Assembly: GCA_002336115.1 (NCBI GenBank)
Contig: DDEN01000041.1
Location: forward strand, 383,395 to 447,394
Direction of reading: 5' to 3'
Length of the DNA: 64,000 bases
Source: Chitinophagaceae bacterium UBA1953
Lineage (GTDB): Bacteria; Bacteroidota; Bacteroidia; Chitinophagales; Chitinophagaceae
The notes under the pieces were generated by a model. It was not told where the DNA came from. It saw only the letters and a list, made by a program, of their open reading frames with translations, and did no database searches. Positions within the stretch are counted from its first letter, which is position 1. Each line of letters starts with the position of its first letter. Below, in pieces: positions 1 to 8,629 of this stretch. A program made the position numbers and the translations under genes.

Positions 1-33
1 ATCCAGATCAAAACCCCTTCTTCTTAAGAAAAT

Positions 34-1683
34 TTATTTACCCTGTAACGCTTTTGACACAGCCGAATAAGCAGGCTTTTTGGCAAAATTCTTATCCCAC
101 AATACCGGCAATTGAGATGATCTCCAACTATCAGGGTCATCAACTCCCCAAAACGTAATGCCATAACGCTGTGCAACAGGAACATTTTTAAAATAAGAAT
201 TAATGATGTACTGATACATTGCTGCCTGATAACCTAACATTAACGGATCGGCAATGGTGGCATCTGTAGCCGATGCTTTAATCGTAACATCCAGTTCAGA
301 TATTCTTATCTGTAAACCAGTTGCAGCCAGTTGCTGGAACATATAATCGATTCCTGTATAGGAGGTAGTAAGCGCATCGCAGTGCATTTGTGTACCTATG
401 CCATCTACCTGCCCACCATTGGCCTTGATATAACTTACTAAAGCCACTAAAGAATCGGTCTTCGCTTTGCTTGATTCAAGATTGTAATCGTTAATAAACA
501 GCTTTGCATTAGCATCTGCCTGATGTGCATATTTAAAAGCATTAACAATTCCGTTTTTGCCCATATAATCGGCCCAGAAGAAATAATCCGTACGACCACT
601 TGGTACAGTTGTATTACTGCTTGTACGTATAGTACCGTTTTCTGCCAACACTTCATTGGCCACATCCCATGCGATTACCTTACCGGCGTAGTGTGTAACA
701 ATACCAGGAGCAGTAGATGTACCTACAATCCATAATTTCATGAGTGAATCTACCCGTGCAGCAGTTGCGGGTCCGCTAGCAGCAGCTTGGGCTGCATCAT
801 AGTCTGCTTTTTTCATGAATATAACATCGTCTATCCATGTTGATGAAGCAATCAATCCGCAATCAAAAGTCAGGTGTACACTGGTATTACTTCCTGTGTT
901 AAAAATTTTAGATAATGAGGTCCAGCTTGTCCCTACAGCTAAATTGCCTGAATAACCGCCAACGTTTCCATAAGAAGACGTTTGTAATTGTAATTGAATA
1001 GTACCACTCGCATCACTGCCTTTTACGTAAGCAATAACAATATAATCGGTACCAGCATCAACCGCTACATTGGCACTAACACACTGAGCGCTATAATTTG
1101 CAGATTGTTTTACAGGCAAATTCAATTTCAGGCTGCGTTTACCCGTCCTTACATTAGCAGCAGTTTCATCAATGGATCGTGTGATGCCTCCGTTATAAGA
1201 GTTCCAATCCGGGTATGGATCGTTTGCTCTATCTTCAAATCCGGAGTTAGGAAGAACACTTGTCAACACCGCACTACCATTACCTGCAATACTTTTAAGA
1301 TATGTAGCATTCTGCTGTTGATGCCACATCAAAGTATGTCCAAATACTTTTATTCCTGCTGCATTGGCCTGGCTGTACAAAGCATCTGCCTTAGTAAAAT
1401 TCATTGTGCCATCATTCTGCACAATGGAACCATGTTTCATTTCATTGCCTGGAGTAATAACCGACCCTTCCTTAACAATAACAGGAAAATATTTTGCAAA
1501 ACCCGCATCGCCCTGATAAGCCGCAAAACCAATGGCCACACTACCTGCTACAGATTTTAATGTACCGGAAGTATCATTGAAACTACCGGTATTCAGTATC
1601 CCTATACCTTTCATTTTGCTACAAGAATTTAATATGCCCGTAGCCAACAGTACAAGTATCAGATATTTAAATTGATTATTCAT
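34..1683 (-). CDS. GH10 endo-beta-1,4-xylanase lipoprotein with inserted CBM
   Basis: This enzyme hydrolyses the beta-1,4-xylan backbone, probably at the outer cell surface. The N-terminus is a lipoprotein signal ending in LNSC with the lipid-carrying Cys21. GH10 signatures are split. The first part (about residues 45-140) has TPGNEMKH and HTLMWH. The second (about 305-549) has the acid/base Glu344 in WDVANE and the nucleophile Glu463 in ISELD. Residues about 143-290, starting PNSGFE, form a beta-rich domain like CBM4/CBM22 inserted into the GH10 barrel, as in known Bacteroidota surface xylanases. It is the last gene of a susC-susD-xylanase set, 28 nt after susD. The GH10 assignment is firm; the surface location and the exact CBM family are inferred. 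Confidence 0.95.
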   Translation of the reverse strand: MNNQFKYLILVLLATGILNSCSKMKGIGILNTGSFNDTSGTLKSVAGSVAIGFAAYQGDAGFAKYFPVIVKEGSVITPGNEMKHGSIVQNDGTMNFTKADALYSQANAAGIKVFGHTLMWHQQQNATYLKSIAGNGSAVLTSVLPNSGFEDRANDPYPDWNSYNGGITRSIDETAANVRTGKRSLKLNLPVKQSANYSAQCVSANVAVDAGTDYIVIAYVKGSDASGTIQLQLQTSSYGNVGGYSGNLAVGTSWTSLSKIFNTGSNTSVHLTFDCGLIASSTWIDDVIFMKKADYDAAQAAASGPATAARVDSLMKLWIVGTSTAPGIVTHYAGKVIAWDVANEVLAENGTIRTSSNTTVPSGRTDYFFWADYMGKNGIVNAFKYAHQADANAKLFINDYNLESSKAKTDSLVALVSYIKANGGQVDGIGTQMHCDALTTSYTGIDYMFQQLAATGLQIRISELDVTIKASATDATIADPLMLGYQAAMYQYIINSYFKNVPVAQRYGITFWGVDDPDSWRSSQLPVLWDKNFAKKPAYSAVSKALQGK

Positions 1684-1711
1684 ATCTTAAAAATTTTAAT
1701 TCTTAATTAAA

Positions 1712-3586
1712 TTACCATCCAGTATTTTGGAATTGAGATGCATTTGGTACGGTAAGGTTATCTAACTGTGATTTTGGAATTGGCCTCAACAACATATAAT
1801 CCTTTATATTGGCTGCTGCCGGCGGATTGTAGAGTTTTACACGATTTACTAATTGCCCACGCATCGCTAAATCCACCCAACGATTTGCCTCGCCAGCTAA
1901 TTCACGGCCATGTTCATCCAAAATAAAGTCAAGTGTTACCTGTGCAGGAGTAATTTGCATAGCTGCAACACGGGTTGTCAAATCGGCAGACGACAAACCT
2001 GTACGATAAGCTGCTCTTGTTCTCAATACATTAATTAACGACGCTGCTTCTGTAGTCCCAGCTCCTGCACCTTTCAGGCAAGCTTCTGCTGCCAACAAAT
2101 ACACTTCGGATAATTTGAGTACCGGATAAGGTCGGCCGCCACCTTCATTTGCACTGCTTCTTTTGGAATCCCAATATTTCTTCATGGGAGGCATTAAAAC
2201 AGGCTGAGAAGCTCCGCCTGAACCGGGGTAAGTACCATTAATCCCTGGCATTTCAGCCGGACTGATTACCCTGTAGGGTTTTGCCGATTTTAATTGTGCA
2301 GATACCAACGCAGAATACTCAGTGAGACTATGCGCTATTACAATAGCTGTATCACCTACATTATAAGTAAAGCTTCCTGAATAAGTACTTCCTGAAGGAT
2401 AAGTGGAAGTGGTTTGAACGGTACATAAATAGGCATAATTAAAAGTACCATCATAACGACTGTCGTTTATTTTATCGGCAAAAAGGGTATTGTATAAAAA
2501 CGAAGTTGGGCAGATTACCCGCATAGGTCTGCCGTACAGTGGTGTACGTGTGCCACAGGGGTTCTTACCACTACTTGCAAGAGGAGCAGGAGTTGCATCA
2601 TAGCTCATATTATAATCATTCGATGCATTTACATCCTTGCCGCCGGAAGTTGCAGCCAGTCCATTAAAAGCACTTTCTTCATTAGCTCCAGTATTACCCG
2701 GGATACGCTCTACTGCAAACAATAGTTCAGTGTTATAATCGTTCCCCTCTGCTACTACATCTGCATAATTTGCTAATAAGCTACAACCGTATTTCGATTG
2801 ATTGTTTATTAACTGCATAGCTGCATTATAGGCATTTTGCCAGTCGGTAGATTCCGCATTTGCAGAATAGCCCTTGAAAATATACGCCTTTGCCAGCAAA
2901 GCAAAAGCGGCCGGTTTTGATAAAGTAAAAGCGCCCGTTGCACCTGTAGTGCCGAAACCACGTTTATCGGGCAGATTTTTTGTAGCATAGATTAAATCGC
3001 TGATGATACCAGCCCAGTCTTTGGTTAAAATATCGTTCGCAGGCAAACGGTTAAACCCGGCGAAAGAAGACTGGTTAAATGCCCAATCACCGCTTCCAAG
3101 ATCCACAGGTATGGCACCAAACTGCGATACCAGATTCAAATAGTTCAAAGCTCTTAAAAAATGTGCCTGTCCTAAAATATTGGCAGTATCTATGCCGGGA
3201 ATACCCGGTGCCCATGTAATAATACCATTACACATGTTGATATTATTAAACGTTCTGTTCCACAACGTTAAAATGGAGCCATCAGTATAGTCAAATGTAT
3301 AACTGCTAAGTTGATATGCTGCTGCAGAACCGCCGGCATTTCCCCACCACATATCTGTACCTACATCGCCTGTTAAATTGTCGCCTTCAGGGCCATAAAT
3401 GTAACGTAACCCTGAGTAAACGGAGTTCACAGCCAATTGAATTCCCTGAGAAGTTTGGAACATTGCTACTGTATTAACAGTTTTGGGCTGCACGTCTAAT
3501 TTTTTACTGCAACTGTCCATAGCAAATAGAACTATGGCTGCTGTAAACATGGAGCCTATGATAACTTTTATTGTTTTTATTTTCAT
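1712..3586 (-). CDS. SusD-like outer-membrane glycan-binding lipoprotein (xylan PUL)
   Basis: SusD-family proteins form the lid over the SusC pore and bind glycan chains for import. The 624-residue length and overall layout fit the RagB/SusD family. These include the early TPR-like helical region, the FLRALNYLNLV helix, and a C-terminal section with PYPVLKLSEVYLLAAEA and a late LDFILDEHGREL motif. The signal peptide ends in MDSC with Cys26, a slightly atypical lipobox because Asp is at -2. It lies 18 nt after susC and 28 nt before the GH10 xylanase, so the three are almost certainly co-transcribed. Xylan or xylo-oligosaccharide as ligand is inferred from the neighbours. Confidence 0.95.
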   Translation of the reverse strand: MKIKTIKVIIGSMFTAAIVLFAMDSCSKKLDVQPKTVNTVAMFQTSQGIQLAVNSVYSGLRYIYGPEGDNLTGDVGTDMWWGNAGGSAAAYQLSSYTFDYTDGSILTLWNRTFNNINMCNGIITWAPGIPGIDTANILGQAHFLRALNYLNLVSQFGAIPVDLGSGDWAFNQSSFAGFNRLPANDILTKDWAGIISDLIYATKNLPDKRGFGTTGATGAFTLSKPAAFALLAKAYIFKGYSANAESTDWQNAYNAAMQLINNQSKYGCSLLANYADVVAEGNDYNTELLFAVERIPGNTGANEESAFNGLAATSGGKDVNASNDYNMSYDATPAPLASSGKNPCGTRTPLYGRPMRVICPTSFLYNTLFADKINDSRYDGTFNYAYLCTVQTTSTYPSGSTYSGSFTYNVGDTAIVIAHSLTEYSALVSAQLKSAKPYRVISPAEMPGINGTYPGSGGASQPVLMPPMKKYWDSKRSSANEGGGRPYPVLKLSEVYLLAAEACLKGAGAGTTEAASLINVLRTRAAYRTGLSSADLTTRVAAMQITPAQVTLDFILDEHGRELAGEANRWVDLAMRGQLVNRVKLYNPPAAANIKDYMLLRPIPKSQLDNLTVPNASQFQNTGW

Positions 3587-3604
3587 AACAATCTTTTTAG
3601 GAAT

Positions 3605-6600
3605 TTAAAAATTCACGTTTAATCCCAGCATGTAATTCCGGGTAAGCGGTGTTGATGCACTAATTGTAGTGATAGAGTTCTGCCCTGTACGTAAATTATC
3701 GGGACTGCTAACTCCTGACGGCCCCTGATTAGTAGCAATTGGCGCAATACCTGTTTTACGCATATATGGAGAAAACAAGAATCCTACATTATCCACCGAA
3801 CCGTAAACACGAACAGAACGTACGCCTATTTGCTTCAATAATTTACCCTTTAATGTATATCCGACATTAATAGCTTTAATTTGTAAAAACGAAGCATTGT
3901 AATAACCCAGCGTTTGCCAAGAAGTAGTCGTTCCTGCACTGCTCCATCCGCCTGTACCATTCGCAATAGTTGGGAACCAGTTGGAAGGATTGGTAGGTGT
4001 CCAGTAATCTACTTTTATAGAGTTTCTGCCGAAACTGGAACCTGAGCCCAAAGTTGTTAAATAAGAAGAAGACCATTGATGTATCTGGCTCACCAGTAAA
4101 CCACCAAAACGGGCATACATAGTAATTCCTAAATCAAATCCTTTGTAAGAGAAAGTGTTGGTCATCCCACCCTGTAAAACAGGGTCGCCGTTACCGATAA
4201 TATGCCTGTCGGCAGTAGTAATTGATCCATTTCCATCATAATCCTGTAATTTAATCATCCCAGGTGATGAGCCGAATTTGGCAGCTTCGGCAGCTTCTGA
4301 AATTTGCCAGATACCTAAGTTTTTATAATCGTAAATTGAACTCATCGAATAGCCGGTAAATAGCTGGTTTCCTATATTTTGAGTAGTAGAACCAATTTGT
4401 TTAGTCAATTTGTTCTTGTTGAAAAACAAGTTTAAATCCGTTGTCCAGCTAAATCCATCAGTTGTTTTCGGTTGAATATTTACAGAAGAAACAGAAAATT
4501 CCATACCCCAGTTTTTCATTTGCCCTACGTTTACGTTAAAAGGATTACTTACGCCGGAAGAAGTAGGCAATTGCTGAGAGAACAATAATTTATTGGTAAC
4601 TGCATTATAATATTCAATAGCGCCTGTAATACGATTATTTAAAAAACCGTAATCCAAACCTATATTCAGAGTATTGGTATATTCCCAATCCAAATCCGGG
4701 TTAGGCAATCCTGCTAAATAATAACCTACTACTATGCTTGAACCATAATTATATTTTACAATGGTACTCTTGCTCATATCGCCCGCTTGCCCACCAAGAC
4801 CATTGTTATTGGTAACACTGCCTAATGCGGAATAAGCGCTTACTGACTGAGAAGCGGTTTGCCCGTAACCAGCTCTAAGCTTTAATGTACTAATCCACGC
4901 CAGTTTTAAGCTGCTTCCTATAAACTTTTCGTTCATAATATTCCAACCGGCAGATACAGCTCCAAACTGGTGCCAGTTATGTCCTGTAGCTAATACAGAA
5001 GAACCATCTCTTCTGTACGTTCCGGTAATCATATACCTGTTGTCGTAAGCATAATTAACACGAGCCATGTAAGAAATAATAGCAGAAGATACTTCTCCGC
5101 CTGAAATGGAGGCATTAGCTGCTGTTAATGGCACTGACTGGGACATATCAAAATACTGTGTTTGGTCGGAATACATCGAATCTTTACTAACCTGCGTATT
5201 ATGATATTGTTGTTGTTGAATACTGTATAAACCGGTAAAATCAATATGATGTTTGGCGATATTTTTTTCGTAAGTCAATAAATTTTCTGCCGTGTAAGAC
5301 CATGTTTCAGCATTATTCACCACTGCATGGTTGCCGGTTGTAGGTCTGAAGTAACTTGGGTTAGAGTTGGTAGCCGGATTGGTAGAACCATTAAAATGGT
5401 CGGCTGCCTGGAACTGGTCATCTTCTTCCTGTGAGTAATCCAAACCTAAATTAAAGCGGTATTTCAAACCTTTGTAGAGGTTTGCTTCTGCAAAAAGGCT
5501 GTTAAACGTATGGATGATTCTCTTTTTATCAACCCACATACCATTATTATTCTTTAACAATAACGGGTTGTAGTTGCCTTGTAAATCATTGCTGTTACCC
5601 TGCCCCATTGCATTGAATACAATTTTACCGGTACTGTCGTAAGGGCTTACCAAAGGACTGGTTGCCAGTGTTGGAAACATAGTACTGCCGGCAACAAACT
5701 GTGCTCCTTTTTGAATACTCAGGCTATTCATTGTGTTTACACCTATCTTTAACCACTTGCCTATTCTGGAGTCAATGGATAATTTTAAAGACCCACGCTG
5801 ATAATCCTGACCGGGCAATACAGCAGTTTCCTTGTAATAACCACCGCCGAAAGCATAAGTACTGCCATCGTTACCACCCGTTACTGTAAGATAATGGTTT
5901 GTTTTTATGGAATTTTGATACATCAAATCCTGCCAGTCGGTATAGTTACCTGCTGCCATATTTTTCAGTTCATTCGGTTGAAAAACACCGTTACTTGCTG
6001 CTCCTGCAATCGTATGCATGGCAATATATTCCGGCCCGTTAAAAACAGGATATTTATTAGCAACAGTACCAACACCATAATAGCCATTATAAGTTACCTT
6101 AGCCACACCTGTATTACCACGTTTTGTGGTAATTAATATAACCCCATTAGAACCACGGCTTCCATAAATAGCTGTAGCAGATGCATCTTTCAGGATGCTT
6201 AATGAAGCAATATCGTCAGTATTAATATCATTCAAATTACCTATGTAAGGAATACCATCCACAACTATTAGTGGCGCATTGCTTCCCAATACAGAACGCA
6301 CACCACGAATACGCATAACAGCACCTGCACCAGGGCCAGTGCCTACGGTTTGAATATCCACACCCGGAGCATGCCCCTGCAAGGCATTTTGGAAATTAGC
6401 TGTTGGTACTTCTTTCAAAGCCTTGGCACTTACAAGGTTTACTGCTCCTGTAACATCTTTTTTACGTTGAGTACCATAACCAACAACTACCACTTCACCC
6501 AAAGCTTTATCAAGTAATTCAAGCTGTATTGTTATAACAGCATCGCTAACTTTAATTTCTTTTGTGGCATAGCTAACTGCAGAAATTACAAGAACCTGTC

Positions 6601-6847
6601 CTTTTGATGCCGGTAGGGAAAAGTTACCTGAAGCATCAGTTGTGGTACCCTTGCTGGTACCTTTTATAATAACGGAAACACCTTGTAATGGAGCCCCCCC
6701 TTCTCCCATTACTTTGCCTTTAACGGTTATATCCTGTGCAAATACAGATTGCGAAAACAGGAATTGTAAAAGCAGCGTTGACATGAGCATTGCTGCGTTC
6801 ACTAACATTCTTTTAAAGAATGATAAAGCGAATTTTTTGTTTGGCAT
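3605..6847 (-). CDS. SusC-like TonB-dependent transporter (xylan PUL)
   Basis: This is an outer-membrane beta-barrel that imports oligosaccharides using TonB energy. After a signal peptide ending near VFAQ, a carboxypeptidase-regulatory-like domain (ITVKGKVMGEGG to about residue 110) is followed by the TonB-box-like VVVGYGTQRKKDVTGAV segment. The plug follows with SILKDASATAIYGSRGSNGVI, and then the barrel to the C-terminal NVNF. I chose the ATG at 6847; a TTG two codons upstream (6853) extends the frame but is less likely. It heads the minus-strand arm of the locus. Its leader is long if transcription starts near the LacI operator at 7262-7278. Substrate (xylo-oligosaccharides) is inferred from the adjoining GH10. 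Confidence 0.95.
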   Translation of the reverse strand: MPNKKFALSFFKRMLVNAAMLMSTLLLQFLFSQSVFAQDITVKGKVMGEGGAPLQGVSVIIKGTSKGTTTDASGNFSLPASKGQVLVISAVSYATKEIKVSDAVITIQLELLDKALGEVVVVGYGTQRKKDVTGAVNLVSAKALKEVPTANFQNALQGHAPGVDIQTVGTGPGAGAVMRIRGVRSVLGSNAPLIVVDGIPYIGNLNDINTDDIASLSILKDASATAIYGSRGSNGVILITTKRGNTGVAKVTYNGYYGVGTVANKYPVFNGPEYIAMHTIAGAASNGVFQPNELKNMAAGNYTDWQDLMYQNSIKTNHYLTVTGGNDGSTYAFGGGYYKETAVLPGQDYQRGSLKLSIDSRIGKWLKIGVNTMNSLSIQKGAQFVAGSTMFPTLATSPLVSPYDSTGKIVFNAMGQGNSNDLQGNYNPLLLKNNNGMWVDKKRIIHTFNSLFAEANLYKGLKYRFNLGLDYSQEEDDQFQAADHFNGSTNPATNSNPSYFRPTTGNHAVVNNAETWSYTAENLLTYEKNIAKHHIDFTGLYSIQQQQYHNTQVSKDSMYSDQTQYFDMSQSVPLTAANASISGGEVSSAIISYMARVNYAYDNRYMITGTYRRDGSSVLATGHNWHQFGAVSAGWNIMNEKFIGSSLKLAWISTLKLRAGYGQTASQSVSAYSALGSVTNNNGLGGQAGDMSKSTIVKYNYGSSIVVGYYLAGLPNPDLDWEYTNTLNIGLDYGFLNNRITGAIEYYNAVTNKLLFSQQLPTSSGVSNPFNVNVGQMKNWGMEFSVSSVNIQPKTTDGFSWTTDLNLFFNKNKLTKQIGSTTQNIGNQLFTGYSMSSIYDYKNLGIWQISEAAEAAKFGSSPGMIKLQDYDGNGSITTADRHIIGNGDPVLQGGMTNTFSYKGFDLGITMYARFGGLLVSQIHQWSSSYLTTLGSGSSFGRNSIKVDYWTPTNPSNWFPTIANGTGGWSSAGTTTSWQTLGYYNASFLQIKAINVGYTLKGKLLKQIGVRSVRVYGSVDNVGFLFSPYMRKTGIAPIATNQGPSGVSSPDNLRTGQNSITTISASTPLTRNYMLGLNVNF

Positions 6848-6867
6848 AATCAATTCTGGTTTTTTGT

Positions 6868-7212
6868 TTAAAACATGATAACAATCGGGCGTTTTTCTTC
6901 AGATAGTTGTTGTTTTAGCTTTTGAATAGTATGAAATGAAATATTTATTTTTCGATATATGCTTAGCTGTTGCGTGGATAAAGAATGAAATTCAGCATAA
7001 GCGGATTTGATAACAATTCCTGCACGGAATGAGGCCTCACCCTTTTCACAACTTCTCACTAAGAAAAAGCTGCTGCATTGTTGTTCAGGGGAATTATTAT
7101 TTCTCTTGAGTCTAACTAAGTCAATACGATTTATAACCGGAAGGAATGAAGGCCAACCCCTTTCAGAGTTTTCCTTTATAAAGCAATTAAGAGAATTATC
7201 AAAATTTCTCAT
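6868..7212 (-). other. uncertain 114-codon ORF in the susC leader region
   Basis: This open frame sits between the putative operator and susC and ends 20 nt before the susC ATG. The translation has no signal peptide, no recognisable domain and an odd composition, with Cys and Ser-rich stretches and a basic C-terminus. The opposite strand is also open across 7007-7291, which suggests that the DNA itself, not the protein, may be what is conserved here. It contains a perfect 10-bp palindrome TGAGGCCTCA at 7030-7039. It could be a leader peptide gene, an untranslated 5' leader of susC, or a genome-wide repeat that happens to be open. I do not assign a function. Confidence 0.25.
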
Positions 7213-7261
7213 AAATGACAGCAGCTTTCGTTTTATAATCCTAATTGAAGGAATCTATGAC

Positions 7262-7278
7262 AATGCAATCGGTTGCAT
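7262..7278. promoter_or_regulatory. LacI-type operator, susC-proximal copy
   Basis: The plus strand reads AATGCAATCGGTTGCAT. Its core TGCAATCGGTTGCA is a near-palindrome around a central CG, the classic form of a LacI/GalR-family operator. It is the exact reverse complement, over 17 bp, of the site at 7470-7486. It lies upstream of the minus-strand susC arm, about 415 bp before the susC ATG, so that transcript would have a long leader if it starts here. Confidence 0.7.
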
Positions 7279-7469
7279 AAATTTGTTTTAAAAAATGGAT
7301 TTTAATTTACAAAAAACAAAAAGGCTCAATCAAAATCCATACTCCTGAAATATATTATCCAGACTAATATCAGATCAAGTTATCTATATGCGCTATTCGC
7401 ACTCAAATACATTCATCTGAAGTTTTCTGTATCGCAATTTCAAGGCTAATGTAGGAAATATTTTGAAAA

Positions 7470-7486
7470 ATGCAACCGATTGCATT
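7470..7486. promoter_or_regulatory. LacI-type operator, regulator-proximal copy
   Basis: The plus strand reads ATGCAACCGATTGCATT, identical in 17 of 17 positions to the site at 7262-7278 read on the minus strand. It lies 57 nt upstream of the first lacI-type ATG (7544). Centre-to-centre distance between the two sites is about 208 bp, close to 20 helical turns, which would allow DNA looping by a tetramer or a pair of dimers. The site implies autoregulation of the regulators together with the plus arm. Confidence 0.7.
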
Positions 7487-7512
7487 TTTTTTTAAAAAAA
7501 AACCTACCTTAG
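7480..7512 (+). promoter_or_regulatory. weak candidate promoter overlapping the operator
   Basis: A TTG at 7480-7482, inside the operator, is followed after 22 nt by TACCTTAG (7505-7512). That differs at one position from the Bacteroidota -7 consensus TAnnTTTG. The spacer is slightly longer than the usual 19-21 nt. If real, repressor bound at the operator would cover the -33 box. This is a pattern match only. Confidence 0.25.
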
Positions 7513-7543
7513 TCAGACAAACAGTTCTAATTTTCCGCTGCAC

Positions 7544-8629
7544 ATGTCAGATGAAATTACAATTTACGATCTTGCCAGAGAGCTAAAACTTTCCCCTGCT
7601 ACGATCAGCAGAGGGCTAAAAAAAAACAGCAGCATCAGCAAAAACACCATTTCACGTATTTTAAAAAAGGCTGAAGAATTAGGATACCGCCCCAATACTT
7701 TTGCAAGTAATCTAAGAAACAAAAATACACATACAATAGGAGTGATTGTTCCTAAGCTGAACAGCAATTTCATGTCTGCTGCACTGGCAGGCATGGAACA
7801 CATTGCAAGTAAAGAAAACTACAATCTTATTATTACACAATCACTTGAGAAATCTGAAAAGGAAAAAATAAACGTTCAAACAATGTTTAACAGCAGAGTT
7901 GACGGTTTACTTATTTCGCTTGCCTATGACACAAAAAATATCAATCACCTTCAGATTTTTTTTAACAAAAAAATACCTGTTGTGTTTTTTGACCGTGCTT
8001 ATTTATCGAACGATAGTACCGCAGTTGTAATTGACAATTTCAAATCGGCTTATGCTGTTACTTCTCATCTTGCAGAGCAAGGTTGCAAACGTATAATGCA
8101 TGTTAGTGGAAACCTGATGCGGGATATATATTCAGACCGCATGGAAGGATATAAAACAGCCTTACAAGATCATAATTTAAATTTTGACAATAAGCTGGTT
8201 TATATATGTGACCTGAGTGAACAGGCAGGTGAAGAAGTTGCAAATCATATATTAAATATGAAAGTAAATATGCGGCCAGATGGCGTTTTTTGTGCAAATG
8301 ATACAGTGGCAGTTCACTGCATGCTTGCCCTGAAGGAAAAGGGCATTTCCATTCCTAGGGATATTGCTTTCGCAGGCTTTAACAACGACCGGATAAGCAA
8401 AGTAATTGAGCCTAATCTTACTACTGTAAATTACTCCGGTTATCATATTGGAGAAGTGGCTATTACAAATCTGCTGAATCAGTTAAAAAACAAAACATCA
8501 AAATCACCCTCGGGTAAAATTATATTACAATCTGAGCTTCTGATTCGTAATTCATCATTAAGAATACAACAAAACGAACTTCCTGTACAGAATGAGCATG
8601 AAAGAAAAGAAAGAAATAACAATTTATGA
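7544..8629 (+). CDS. LacI/GalR-family transcriptional regulator (first of two)
   Basis: This DNA-binding repressor probably senses a xylan-derived sugar. Residues about 5-60 are the LacI helix-turn-helix (TIYDLARELKLSPATISRGLK) and hinge (RPNTFASNLR). From THTIGVIVP onward comes a periplasmic-binding-protein-like sensor domain, with the typical SRVDGLL, PVVFFDR and PDGVFCANDTVA elements. The 361-residue length is normal for the family. It reads divergently from the susC arm, and its own upstream region holds the 7470-7486 operator. Its 3' end overlaps the start of a second LacI paralogue by 38 nt. The effector sugar cannot be told from sequence. Confidence 0.95.
   Translation: MSDEITIYDLARELKLSPATISRGLKKNSSISKNTISRILKKAEELGYRPNTFASNLRNKNTHTIGVIVPKLNSNFMSAALAGMEHIASKENYNLIITQSLEKSEKEKINVQTMFNSRVDGLLISLAYDTKNINHLQIFFNKKIPVVFFDRAYLSNDSTAVVIDNFKSAYAVTSHLAEQGCKRIMHVSGNLMRDIYSDRMEGYKTALQDHNLNFDNKLVYICDLSEQAGEEVANHILNMKVNMRPDGVFCANDTVAVHCMLALKEKGISIPRDIAFAGFNNDRISKVIEPNLTTVNYSGYHIGEVAITNLLNQLKNKTSKSPSGKIILQSELLIRNSSLRIQQNELPVQNEHERKERNNNL

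Noticed and set aside
994..1560. 188-codon plus-strand ORF opposite GH10
   Set aside because: It lies wholly antisense to a strongly supported GH10 gene and its translation has no domain and an erratic composition; it is a shadow.
7007..7291. 94-codon plus-strand ORF ahead of the LacI genes
   Set aside because: It has no domain, runs across the LacI-type operator and is antisense to another doubtful frame; treated only as part of the leader finding.
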